Source: Eubacteriales bacterium (GTDB lineage Bacteria; Bacillota; Clostridia; Oscillospirales; Oscillospiraceae). Taken from it: DNA of 64,000 bases. This document shows positions 16,707-24,100 of this stretch, one piece after another; within the stretch, counting starts at the first letter, position 1, and the number at the start of each line of letters is the position of its first letter. The stretch covers positions 62,001 through 126,000 of the forward strand of contig JAUNNH010000003.1 of NCBI GenBank assembly GCA_030531505.1, in the 5' to 3' direction. The notes beneath the pieces are model-generated. The model had not been told where the DNA came from. It made no database searches and was given only the letters and a program-made list of their open reading frames with translations. Made by a program: the position numbers and the translations under genes.

Positions 16707-16744
16707 TGTAATTTCCTCCAGTAAAGATTTTTGTGTGCGCTGAC

Positions 16745-17278
16745 TTACTCAGCGGCTTCGGGAGCGGCGGACTCGGCAGAGCCGCCCTTCTGCTCCAGGA
16801 CCTGGCCCAGGCAGACGGCCAGAGCGGTGATGGGCGCGAGCATGGTGCCCAGCACCTTGGCGTACAGAGCGTCCTTGGAGGGCAGCTCTGCCATCCCGGC
16901 GATCTCGGCTTCGCTCAGCACCTTGCCCTCCATGAAGGCGGCCTTGATGTTGAAGCGATCACCCAGCTTCTTGCTGTAATCGTTGAGGATGCGGAAAGGA
17001 GCGATGGGATCATTCTCGGTGGTGGCCAGAGAGGTGGTGCCGCTGAGGACGGAGTCGAGCTCGTTCAACCCAAGCTTGTCCAGAGCCTTTCTGGTCAGGG
17101 TGTTCTTGACGACGGTGTACTCCACGCCATCCTTGCGCAGCTCGGTACGCAGAGCGGTGTCCTCGGCCACGGTGATACCCTTGTAGTCGACGAGGACGCC
17201 GGAACCGGCGTTCTGAATGCGCTGGGCGAGGGCTTCCACGATCGCCTGCTTCTCGCTGAGAACTTTTGCGTTAGGCAT
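16745..17278 (-). CDS. rplJ: 50S ribosomal protein L10
   Basis: Anchors L7/L12 dimers to 23S rRNA. The 177-residue protein starts [15 protein letters not shown] behind GGAGGTGA; the longer frame to 17359 would run through the leader RNA. It has the [10 protein letters not shown] and [12 protein letters not shown] segments and a long C-terminal helix for L12 binding. rplK and rplA are not upstream, so this is an isolated rplJL operon with its own promoter and leader. Confidence 0.98.
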   Translation of the reverse strand: MPNAKVLSEKQAIVEALAQRIQNAGSGVLVDYKGITVAEDTALRTELRKDGVEYTVVKNTLTRKALDKLGLNELDSVLSGTTSLATTENDPIAPFRILNDYSKKLGDRFNIKAAFMEGKVLSEAEIAGMAELPSKDALYAKVLGTMLAPITALAVCLGQVLEQKGGSAESAAPEAAE

Positions 17279-17316
17279 GTTGGTTGTTTCACCTCCGACG
17301 ATGGAATCACGCTCAT

Positions 17317-17349
17317 AAAGAAAGCCCCTGCATCCAAGGACGCAAAGGC
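17317..17349 (-). terminator. Attenuator hairpin in the rplJ leader
   Basis: Read leftward, a 12-bp stem with G-U pairs (GCCTTTGCGTCC with GGATGCAGGGGC) closed by TT, followed by TTTCTTT. It lies between the L10-binding leader and rplJ, so it can act as a transcription attenuator. Confidence 0.7.
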
Positions 17350-17425
17350 ACAAAAACAATCAAGTCGATGTTGATGTCCTCGGCAGGATTTACGGCTTTC
17401 GCCACCTGCTGTCTTCGGAGCGCTC
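17350..17425 (-). promoter_or_regulatory. Ribosomal protein L10 leader
   Basis: The leftward leader contains GAAGACAGCAGGTG and, 17 bases on, AATCCTGCCGAGGAC, the conserved halves of the L10-leader RNA that mimics the 23S rRNA site. Binding of L10(L12)4 would repress rplJL, here probably through the hairpin just downstream. Confidence 0.85.
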
Positions 17426-17429
17426 ATAT

Positions 17430-17458
17430 AATATACTGGATTTGCCCGCGGCTGTCAA
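17430..17458 (-). promoter_or_regulatory. Sigma-A promoter of rplJL
   Basis: TTGACA (17458-17453), 17-base spacer, TATATT (17435-17430), directly before the L10 leader. The remaining 17459-17514 holds only T-rich sequence. Confidence 0.9.
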
Positions 17459-17514
17459 GCCCTTTTTTCGCTTTTTTGCCATCCTGAAATCATGATACGA
17501 GGCAGGCTCCGCAA

Positions 17515-17543
17515 TTGACATCTCCGGGGAATGAGAATATACT
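17515..17543 (+). promoter_or_regulatory. Sigma-A promoter of the TetR-type gene
   Basis: TTGACA (17515-17520), 17-base spacer, TATACT (17538-17543). The short leader to the TTG start could hold an autoregulatory operator, but no clear palindrome is visible. Confidence 0.88.
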
Positions 17544-17584
17544 GTCTACAATATCGGACACTATGTTCGAGGAGGGCGATTTGC

Positions 17585-18199
17585 TTGGAATCAGCAGGAT
17601 CAGAGCTTCGGGGCAGAATTACGGAGGCAGCCGTGCGTTGTTTTCGGACGAAGGGCTATGACGAGGTTTCCGTCAACGACATCTGCCGGGAGGCAGACAT
17701 TGCGCGCTCGACCTTTTACCGCGTCTTTTCCAGCAAAAAGGATGTGATCCGCTACCGCTTCGAGCACACGGACGCAAACCAGATTGTCAGCATCGAGGAA
17801 CTGCTCGCCGCCCGGAATGACTTTGACCGTATGTGGGTGATTGGAGACAGGTATATTTCCCTGTGCTGCGAGTTGGGGGCGACTTTCTGTGCCGCGATGA
17901 TGAACCTCACCCTGGAGGGTGAAATCGACATGCTTCAGGTGGCTCACTCGGTCGACGCCTGGTTTATTCGTCTCACGCGCAGCTGCCAACAGACCGGCAT
18001 CATCCGCAGCAAGGAGCCGCCGGAGCTGTTGGGGCCGCTTTTTGTTGATCTTGAGTATCAGACACTGTACGACTGGTGCCGCCGGCAGGGAGACTATCCC
18101 GTCCGCGCGCAGGCGCGCAGACGCGCGGAAATGCTCGCTGACCTTGCGCCGGAGTATCGCTGGACAAAGGAACAGCTGGAAAACGCGGATAACGTGTAA
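17585..18199 (+). CDS. TetR/AcrR-family transcriptional regulator
   Basis: Of 204 residues from a TTG preceded by GAGGAGGG at eight bases; an ATG at 17531 lies inside the promoter and is rejected. Residues about 8-55 form the TetR helix-turn-helix (RITEAAVRCFRTKGYDEVSV, then STFYRVFSSKKDV). The C-terminal ligand domain is diverged. It precedes the redox operon in the same direction but is separated by a strong terminator, and may control it or itself. Confidence 0.9.
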   Translation: MESAGSELRGRITEAAVRCFRTKGYDEVSVNDICREADIARSTFYRVFSSKKDVIRYRFEHTDANQIVSIEELLAARNDFDRMWVIGDRYISLCCELGATFCAAMMNLTLEGEIDMLQVAHSVDAWFIRLTRSCQQTGIIRSKEPPELLGPLFVDLEYQTLYDWCRRQGDYPVRAQARRRAEMLADLAPEYRWTKEQLENADNV

Positions 18200-18214
18200 G
18201 ATTCGGACGTTTTT

Positions 18215-18255
18215 GCCGGAACTGTCTCATGTTTTGGGACAGCTCCGGCTTTTTT
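18215..18255 (+). terminator. Terminator of the TetR-type gene
   Basis: GCCGGA and CTGTC arms pair with GACAG and TCCGGC around a CATGTTTTGG loop with one mismatch, followed by TTTTTTATT. Confidence 0.92.
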
Positions 18256-18311
18256 ATTGTCGAGGTTGAAACAGCTTTTTTGTGAGTTTTTGAGAATCGT
18301 CCGTCCTGCTC

Positions 18312-18340
18312 TTGACGGGGCATTTTTTCTTTGGAAAAAT
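18312..18340 (+). promoter_or_regulatory. Possible promoter of the redox operon
   Basis: TTGACG (18312-18317), 17-base spacer and a weak -10 AAAAAT (18335-18340), 35 bases before the oxidoreductase start. The poor -10 suggests an activator or another sigma factor. Confidence 0.4.
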
Positions 18341-18374
18341 GGGCACAGCTCACCATGTGACAGGAGGAATGCGT

Positions 18375-20678
18375 ATGAGCGAGTGGAAAAAAACGTTGTG
18401 CAATCTCTGTGCCATGACCTGCGGGCTGGAGATGGAGGTGGAGGATAACCGGATCCTCAACGTCCGGCCCGACCCCGCAAGCCCCAGCAGCGAGTGTTAC
18501 TGCTGCCGCAAGGGCAGAAGCGCCAAATACTTTGTGGAAAACAGCGAGAGGATCCTGTACCCCCAAAAGCGCGTCGACGACCACTATGAGCGCATCTCCT
18601 GGGAGCAGGCCTATGCGGAGATTGCCGAGAAGGCCAACGCGATCCTGAAAGCCCACGGACCCCGCTCCGCGGCCATCATCGGCGGGGGCGGCGGTGCCAC
18701 CGGCGCGGCGGCCGCTACGGCCCAGCCCTTTTTGAAGGCCATCGGCTCCCAGTATTTCTTCAACCCCATCGGCGTGGAATTTATGGGTATTTTCTGGAGC
18801 TGCGGCCGCATTTTCGGCGATCAGTTCCATCCGCTGGAGCCGGACGACAAGAATTGCGAAGTGCTCATTTTCTGGGGCAGCAATTCCTATGTCTCCCATC
18901 AGCTGCCGAACGCCAGGCCTATGATCCGGGAATTCTCCCGGGATCCGAACAAAATGGTCATCGTAGTGGATCCCCGCCTTTCGGAGACGGCCCGCATGGC
19001 GGATATGCACATCCAGGTGCGGCCCGGCTCGGACAGCCTGTTTCTCCGGGCGCTGATCGCGCTGATCGTGGAGAATGGCTGGCAGGACCGGGATTTTCTG
19101 TACCGGTATTGCTGCGACTGGACCCAGGCCCGCGGCTGGTTTGCAGATTTTGATGTCGATGGCGCGCTGCAGGTTTGCGGCGTCTCCCGCGAGCAGGCGG
19201 AGAAGTTTGCCCGCATCCTCACCACCAGGAAGTGGGGCACGCATCAGGATCTGGGCCTGTATTTCGGGCGGCAGTCCACCATGTCCAGCTACCTGTGTCT
19301 GGTGTTGATGGCGGTATGCGGCACCCTGCTGGTGCCCGGCGGCAACATCCCGCCGGTGCGTATCATCACGCTGGACTACTCCGACGAATACGATCCCAAA
19401 GTCTGGCGTATGCCGGTGACCGGGCGCTTCCCGGTGGCGGGCATGTACCCCGAGGGCGCGCTGCCGGACGAGGTGCTGGGCGATAACGAGGACCGCATCC
19501 GCATGGCCTTCTGCAACATGTCGAACCCTGCCCGCAGCTACCCGGACTCCCAGAAGATGGAGGAGGCGCTGCGGCATCTGGAGCTCTTCGTGGCCATGGA
19601 CTGCGTGGAGACCGAGACCACCCGTCTTGCGGACTATATCCTGCCGACGCCCAGCGCCTATGAGGTGGGCGGCGACTTTGACGTATTCGCCTTCCACTAT
19701 CCCGAGATCATGTATTTCAGCCGCCGCGGCGTGGTGAAGGCCCCGGGCGAGGCCCGGGAGGACGCCATGATCTATGCCGAGCTGACCGAGGCCATGGGCC
19801 TCATTCCGAAGCTGCCACAGTACTTGTATGACGCAGCCGAGGAGGCTGTCCGCACCGGTGATCGTATCACCTATTTCATGAAGGTCGTCGGCTGGATCGC
19901 CAAGGGCGGCATGAAGTATTTCGACCAGGCGGCCATCATCATCGCCCTGACGCTGGGCAAGGCCATGGGCAGCGCTGGACACGCCATGTGCTGGGCGGCT
20001 TTGCTGATCTCCAAGCTGCCGTCACGGGCCATCATGGACGTAAAACCGGATACCAAACAGCACCCCATCCTTGCCCGCATGCCGGGCCTGAGCGAGTTCT
20101 GCACCATGGACGCGGCCTTTGAGCTGGTGGACAAACACCCGGAGGGCGCCGTCATCGCGCACAGCGACACCGCACATCTGATGGAGCGCCATATCAAACA
20201 CAAGGACAAGAAGTTCCATCTCTGGTGCGAAGAGATCGACGAGGCGATCAAGGCCCTCACGCCGGAACATGAGCGAGAAGCGCTGACGCTCCGGGACGGC
20301 TGCAACATGATCCTCTCGGCGGGGCGGCATTCGGACGGCGGTATGAATACCTCCATGCGAAACCCCGGTACCTATCGCTTCCGCGATCCCTACCGCCTGG
20401 CCATGAATCCGGAAGATGCGGCGGAATTCGGTTTTGCCGACGGGGAGACTGTGCGCGTCACCACAAAGAAAGGCAGCATCACGATCCCGGTGGAGATCAC
20501 CTGGCAAGCCTTCCGGGGCTACTGCATGATCCCGCACCATTTCGGCCTCAGCTATGAAGGCGAGGCCCACGGGATGCATATCAATTATCTGACGGACCAT
20601 CAGGATCTGGACGAGCTGACCGGCAACGCCAGGTGGCGCTATACGCCCTGCCGGGTGGAAAAGATTCAGGAGGTGTGA
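18375..20678 (+). CDS. Molybdopterin (bis-MGD) oxidoreductase catalytic subunit
   Basis: A 767-residue DMSO-reductase-family protein. The N-terminal cluster motif C9-x2-C12-x3-C16 and a later Cys (C44 in CCRKG) bind a [4Fe-4S] centre. The bis-MGD cofactor domains are evident from LIFWGSNSYVSH, VIVVDPRLSETA and the C-terminal cap (NPEDAAEFGFADGETVRV). At the metal-ligand region (residues 130-143, NPIGVEFMGIFWSC) there is no Cys/Sec-His pair as in formate dehydrogenases, so the substrate is not formate by this sign. There is no Tat signal, so it is cytoplasmic. Start ATG is eight bases after AGGAGG. Its downstream partners imply electron exchange with NAD(P)H. Confidence 0.93.
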   Translation: MSEWKKTLCNLCAMTCGLEMEVEDNRILNVRPDPASPSSECYCCRKGRSAKYFVENSERILYPQKRVDDHYERISWEQAYAEIAEKANAILKAHGPRSAAIIGGGGGATGAAAATAQPFLKAIGSQYFFNPIGVEFMGIFWSCGRIFGDQFHPLEPDDKNCEVLIFWGSNSYVSHQLPNARPMIREFSRDPNKMVIVVDPRLSETARMADMHIQVRPGSDSLFLRALIALIVENGWQDRDFLYRYCCDWTQARGWFADFDVDGALQVCGVSREQAEKFARILTTRKWGTHQDLGLYFGRQSTMSSYLCLVLMAVCGTLLVPGGNIPPVRIITLDYSDEYDPKVWRMPVTGRFPVAGMYPEGALPDEVLGDNEDRIRMAFCNMSNPARSYPDSQKMEEALRHLELFVAMDCVETETTRLADYILPTPSAYEVGGDFDVFAFHYPEIMYFSRRGVVKAPGEAREDAMIYAELTEAMGLIPKLPQYLYDAAEEAVRTGDRITYFMKVVGWIAKGGMKYFDQAAIIIALTLGKAMGSAGHAMCWAALLISKLPSRAIMDVKPDTKQHPILARMPGLSEFCTMDAAFELVDKHPEGAVIAHSDTAHLMERHIKHKDKKFHLWCEEIDEAIKALTPEHEREALTLRDGCNMILSAGRHSDGGMNTSMRNPGTYRFRDPYRLAMNPEDAAEFGFADGETVRVTTKKGSITIPVEITWQAFRGYCMIPHHFGLSYEGEAHGMHINYLTDHQDLDELTGNARWRYTPCRVEKIQEV

Positions 20679-20680
20679 CT

Positions 20681-21121
20681 ATGGCGGATCATTACCAGTC
20701 GATCATCGAAGAAGCGCTCCGTGACGGCGGCCTGCTGGACGCCCTGCTGGCCCTGCAGAACGCCGAGGGCTATGTGAGCGAGGACGCGCTCAAGGCGCTG
20801 GCGAAGCACGCGAAGGTCAGCCCGGCGGAACTCTATGACGCGGCGAGCTTCTATTCCATGCTCCGCTTTGCCCCGCCGGCCAAAACAGAGATCCGTGTCT
20901 GCCACGGTACCGCTTGCCACTCTGCCGACAACACCGCGCTCGTGGCGGCGCTGGAGGAGGCCACGGGCCTGAAAATGGGCGAGTGCAGCGAAGCGTACAG
21001 TCTCGGCTGGGTCGAATGTCTCGGCCAGTGCCAGAGCGCGCCGAACCTGCTCATCAACGGAAAGCTTTTTCAAAACGTGGATGTCGGCAGCATCCCCACT
21101 CTACTGGGAGGTGAGCATTGA
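20681..21121 (+). CDS. NuoE/HydC-like [2Fe-2S] thioredoxin-fold subunit
   Basis: Of 146 residues, cytoplasmic. The four cluster ligands are C74 and C79 in CHGTACH and C113 and C117 in CLGQCQSAPN. This subunit relays electrons to or from the flavin subunit encoded next. The N-terminal helical part (YVSEDALKALAKHAKVSPAELYDAASFYSMLRF) is typical of NuoE, HndA and HydC. It begins 2 bases after the oxidoreductase stop, with AGGAGGTG overlapping that stop, and its own stop overlaps the next ATG. Confidence 0.95.
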   Translation: MADHYQSIIEEALRDGGLLDALLALQNAEGYVSEDALKALAKHAKVSPAELYDAASFYSMLRFAPPAKTEIRVCHGTACHSADNTALVAALEEATGLKMGECSEAYSLGWVECLGQCQSAPNLLINGKLFQNVDVGSIPTLLGGEH

Positions 21122-22353
21122 TGGAGGAAGTACGCATTGCGCTGCGAAACGTCGGGAAGATCCGCCCCGATTCCATCGAGGATTATCTCGCTTCCGGCGG
21201 TTATGAGGCGCTGAAAAAAGCCCGCACCCTAGACCGGGGCGAGCTGATCGCGACCATCGAGGAGACCTCCCGCCTGCGCGGGCGCGGCGGCGCGGCCTTC
21301 TCCACCGGCAAGAAGTGGAGCAACGCCTACGCAAGCAAGGACGAGACGAAATACCTCGTCTGCAACGCCGACGAGGGCGAGCCCGGCACCTACAAGGATC
21401 GCGTCATCATGGAGGGAGATCCTCACACCGTGATCGAGGGCATCCTGATCGGGGCTTACGCCGTCGGGGCAAAGGAATGCTTCATCTATGTGCGCGGCGA
21501 GTATCAGAAATCCATCGAGCTGCTGCGCAAGGCGGTCACGTCCGCCGAGGAAAAGGGCTTCACCGGGGATGTGACGATCAAGGTAGTCTCCGGCGCGGGG
21601 GCTTATGTCTGCGGCGAGGGTACGGCCATCGTGAACTCACTCGAGGGTCTGCGCGGCGAGCCGAGACTGAAGCCGCCCTCCATGGCGGTCAGGGGCCTGC
21701 ACCAAAAGCCCACTGTTGTCAACAATGTGGAGACCTTTGCGGTAATCCCCGAGATCATAAGCAAGGGCGCGGAATGGTTCGGAGCCATCGGCGCGGAGAA
21801 GTTCCCCGGTACCAAGCTGATGTGCCTCTCCGGCGATGTGGTGAACAAGGTCTGCGTCGAGGTGCCGACCAATGCCACCCTGCGGGATGTGGTGGAAGGC
21901 TTCGGCGGCGGGGTCACAAAGGGCCGGAAGCTCAAAGCGATCCAGCTCGGCGGCTCCAGCTGCGGCTTTGTGACGCCGGATAAGCTGGACACCCCCATCG
22001 ACTTTGATTCCATCCGTGCGATCGGCGCGTCGCTGGGCTCCGGCGCGGTCTATGTGATCGATGAGACGCGGAATGTGGTGGATATCCTCGCCGAGATCGC
22101 CGGATTCTTCCGGCATGAGAGCTGCGGCAAATGCACGCCCTGCCGCGAGGGGACCATGCGCATAGCAGAGCTCATGGAGAAACTCTCCGTCGGCGAAGGC
22201 ACAAAACAGGACGTCGAACTCATCCAGACCCTCTCCGGCTACATGCAGAAGACCTGCTTCTGCCCCTTGGGGCAGAGCGCAACGACGGCGTTTATGAGCG
22301 CGCTGAAGCTCTTCCCCGAAGATTTCGACGCAAAGCTGAAAAAGGAGGCATGA
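21121..22353 (+). CDS. NuoF/HydB-like NAD(P)H-binding flavin subunit
   Basis: A 410-residue protein with the NAD loop GRGGAAFSTGKKW (54-66), the FMN site around YVCGEGTAIVNSLEG, and the [4Fe-4S] motif SCGKCTPCREG (about C335, C338, C341) plus a later Cys near 379. It oxidises or forms NAD(P)H with FMN. Unlike HydB or HndC it lacks an N-terminal thioredoxin-like domain and the C-terminal two-[4Fe-4S] domain, so it is the short core form. The usual C-terminal cluster Cys lies in TCFCPLGQ. Overlaps the previous stop by one base and is followed 2 bases later by the hydrogenase-like gene. Confidence 0.96.
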   Translation: MEEVRIALRNVGKIRPDSIEDYLASGGYEALKKARTLDRGELIATIEETSRLRGRGGAAFSTGKKWSNAYASKDETKYLVCNADEGEPGTYKDRVIMEGDPHTVIEGILIGAYAVGAKECFIYVRGEYQKSIELLRKAVTSAEEKGFTGDVTIKVVSGAGAYVCGEGTAIVNSLEGLRGEPRLKPPSMAVRGLHQKPTVVNNVETFAVIPEIISKGAEWFGAIGAEKFPGTKLMCLSGDVVNKVCVEVPTNATLRDVVEGFGGGVTKGRKLKAIQLGGSSCGFVTPDKLDTPIDFDSIRAIGASLGSGAVYVIDETRNVVDILAEIAGFFRHESCGKCTPCREGTMRIAELMEKLSVGEGTKQDVELIQTLSGYMQKTCFCPLGQSATTAFMSALKLFPEDFDAKLKKEA

Positions 22354-22355
22354 GC

Positions 22356-23768
22356 ATGGCGAACGTTACTCTTACGATCAACGGCAAGGCCCTGTCCGTG
22401 CCTGCCGGAAGCACGATCCTGGAAGCTGCGGAAGCAAACGGCATCCGCATCCCGACCCTGTGCTTTTTGAAAGAACTGCCCCCCCACGCCTCCTGCCGCA
22501 TGTGTGTGGTGGAGGTGGAGGGCGCGCGCACCTTCCAGCATGCCTGCGCCGCGAAAGTGCGCGAGGGCATGGTCGTCCACACCGACACGGAGGCGGTGCG
22601 CGCCTCCCGCAAGCTTACGCTGGAGCTTCTGCTCAGTAACCACGCGGTCGACTGCCACCATTGCCTGCGCATCGGCAGCTCCCGCTGCGACGATCTCGAC
22701 CCCAAATTCTGCGAGATGTGCTTTTTCTGCGACTGTGTGAGGGACGGCTTCTGCGAGCTGCAGGCCCTGGCCCGGGAATACAAGGTGGACAAGCTCCCCT
22801 TTGAGCAAAAGCACAACACGCTCCCGGAAGACAGGAGCAGCGTCATCGTCCGCAATCCCAACAAGTGCATCAAATGCAAGCGCTGTGTGGATGTCTGCGG
22901 CAAGGTGCAGACGGTACGCAACCTGGCCGCCTCCGGCCGCGGCTGTGAGGTCACGATCGGTCCCGCCTTCGGAAAACCGATGGCGGAGAGCGCCTGCATC
23001 GGCTGCGGCCGCTGCGTCCAGGTCTGCCCCACAGGCGCGATCTACGCTTTCGAGCACAAGGACGAACTGGTTTACTACGCTCACCGCGACGGCATCAAAA
23101 CCGCCGCGACGGTTTCCGCCGCGCTCATCCCCGAGCTGGAGCACGTGCTGCACCGCGAGAGCGGCAGCGTGGGCCTGCCTGAAATCATCGGCGCGCTCAA
23201 AAAGATCGGCGTGGATACTGCCGCCGATACTGCCGAGGCGGAAGAGGCCGCCCGCGCGCAGGCCGAGACGCTGCTGGACGAAAAGCTGGGACAGGGAAAG
23301 CCCGTGATCCTCACGAACAGCTTTGCTGCGAAGACCTTTCTTGAAGAGACCTTCCCCGAGAAGAGGGACCGCTTCCTGTTTTATGATTCCGCGCTGGCCG
23401 TTTTCGGCAAGGCGGCCGCGGGGTTTGACAAGCGTTTCGCCTTCGGCCCGGTGGGCGGTGACGCTATGGAGTGCGAAAAGACCCGCTGCGTGGACATCGC
23501 CGTGAATGCCCGGGAGCTTGCCCGCATCATGATCCGCACGGGAAGCGAGCCGAATCCCAGGCGGACGGCAAAGGCGGATACACTGGGGCTGCCCGTCTCT
23601 GCCGGACGCTACAGCAGACTCTTGGGCGAGGCTACATGGAATATGGACTCCGAGCCGGAGTGTTTTGAGGAAAACGGCCTTCGCTGCGTGATCTGTCACA
23701 ATCTTTCCGAGGCGCGTAGGACGCTTGCCGAACCGGAGCGCTATGACGTGATCCGGGTAATCGCTTAA
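22356..23768 (+). CDS. [FeFe]-hydrogenase-like iron-sulfur protein lacking the H-cluster site
   Basis: Of 470 residues. Domains: [2Fe-2S] (C36, C47, C50, C64); the His-ligated [4Fe-4S] segment (H96, C100, C103) that, instead of the short spacer to CELQ, has a 24-residue insert with C111, C119, C122, C125, C127 before C133; two [4Fe-4S] motifs (C171-181 and C214-224). Residues 250-470 keep the hydrogenase fold trace (APAV-like AATVSAAL, NARELARIM) but the H-cluster motifs are gone: TSCCP reads TNSFA and the CPGGC-type motif is absent. It is likely an electron conduit between the NuoF-like flavin and the molybdopterin subunit. The extra cysteines could hold one more cluster. Confidence 0.92.
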   Translation: MANVTLTINGKALSVPAGSTILEAAEANGIRIPTLCFLKELPPHASCRMCVVEVEGARTFQHACAAKVREGMVVHTDTEAVRASRKLTLELLLSNHAVDCHHCLRIGSSRCDDLDPKFCEMCFFCDCVRDGFCELQALAREYKVDKLPFEQKHNTLPEDRSSVIVRNPNKCIKCKRCVDVCGKVQTVRNLAASGRGCEVTIGPAFGKPMAESACIGCGRCVQVCPTGAIYAFEHKDELVYYAHRDGIKTAATVSAALIPELEHVLHRESGSVGLPEIIGALKKIGVDTAADTAEAEEAARAQAETLLDEKLGQGKPVILTNSFAAKTFLEETFPEKRDRFLFYDSALAVFGKAAAGFDKRFAFGPVGGDAMECEKTRCVDIAVNARELARIMIRTGSEPNPRRTAKADTLGLPVSAGRYSRLLGEATWNMDSEPECFEENGLRCVICHNLSEARRTLAEPERYDVIRVIA

Positions 23769-24036
23769 GTTTATCCTATAGCACCGTTTTCGATCCCGGC
23801 AGCCTAAAGCGTATGCCACGGCTGCCGGGACCGGGTGGAGCGGGAACAGCTCCGTCTTCCACCTTGCGGTGCCCGAAAACACTTCGCGCTTACGCGATGA
23901 TTCCGGGCCTTATCGTATTTTCTCCATGAATTACAGTTTTAGTGGAATTACTGGAGATAACAAGCCTGTTTTTGCCCGTTCCAGAAGAGGAGAGGTAAAG
24001 CAAGTCAGCCAAGCTTTGACACACTCGAGATGCGCC
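23769..24036. other. Structured intergenic region between redox operon and sigG
   Basis: No gene is seen. Read rightward there are three stable elements: an 11-bp stem TCCCGGCAGCC/GGCTGCCGGGA (about 23804-23841), a nested GGTGGA...TCCACC with GGAGC/GCTCC inside (about 23835-23865), and a GCCCG...CGGGC arm enclosing CGCGCTTACGCG (about 23872-23910). None has a good U tract. They may stabilise the 3' end of the redox mRNA or damp read-through into sigG. Confidence 0.45.
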
Positions 24037-24067
24037 TGTATCATATTTCCCGCGGCGGGAAATACTA
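24037..24067 (+). promoter_or_regulatory. Putative sigma-F/sigma-G promoter of sigG
   Basis: TGTATC (24037-24042), 18 bases, AATACTA (24061-24067), close to the forespore-type TGMATA / CATACTA boxes. A perfect 9-1-9 inverted repeat (ATTTCCCGC G GCGGGAAAT, 24045-24063) fills the spacer and could bind a regulator. Confidence 0.45.
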
Positions 24068-24098
24068 ACACCACTCTTTCTGAACAAAGGAGTGGTGT
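24068..24098 (+). promoter_or_regulatory. Hairpin hiding the sigG ribosome-binding site
   Basis: ACACCACTC (24068-24076) pairs fully with GAGTGGTGT (24090-24098), extended by TTT/AAA; the AAAGGAG ribosome site (24086-24092) is inside the stem. RNA begun at the local promoter (about 24073-24075) would lack most of the 5' arm and leave the site free. Confidence 0.75.
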
Positions 24099-24100
24099 AA

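Noticed and set aside
18375-20678. Formate dehydrogenase alpha subunit
   Set aside because: The Cys/Sec-His pair and following motif typical of formate dehydrogenases are absent at the metal-ligand region, so the specific name is not supported.
23795-23890. Cobalamin-riboswitch-like pattern on the minus strand
   Set aside because: A GGTGGAA...GGAGCTGTTCCCGC stretch recalls the B12 element, but the rest of the core is missing and no leftward gene lies downstream of it.
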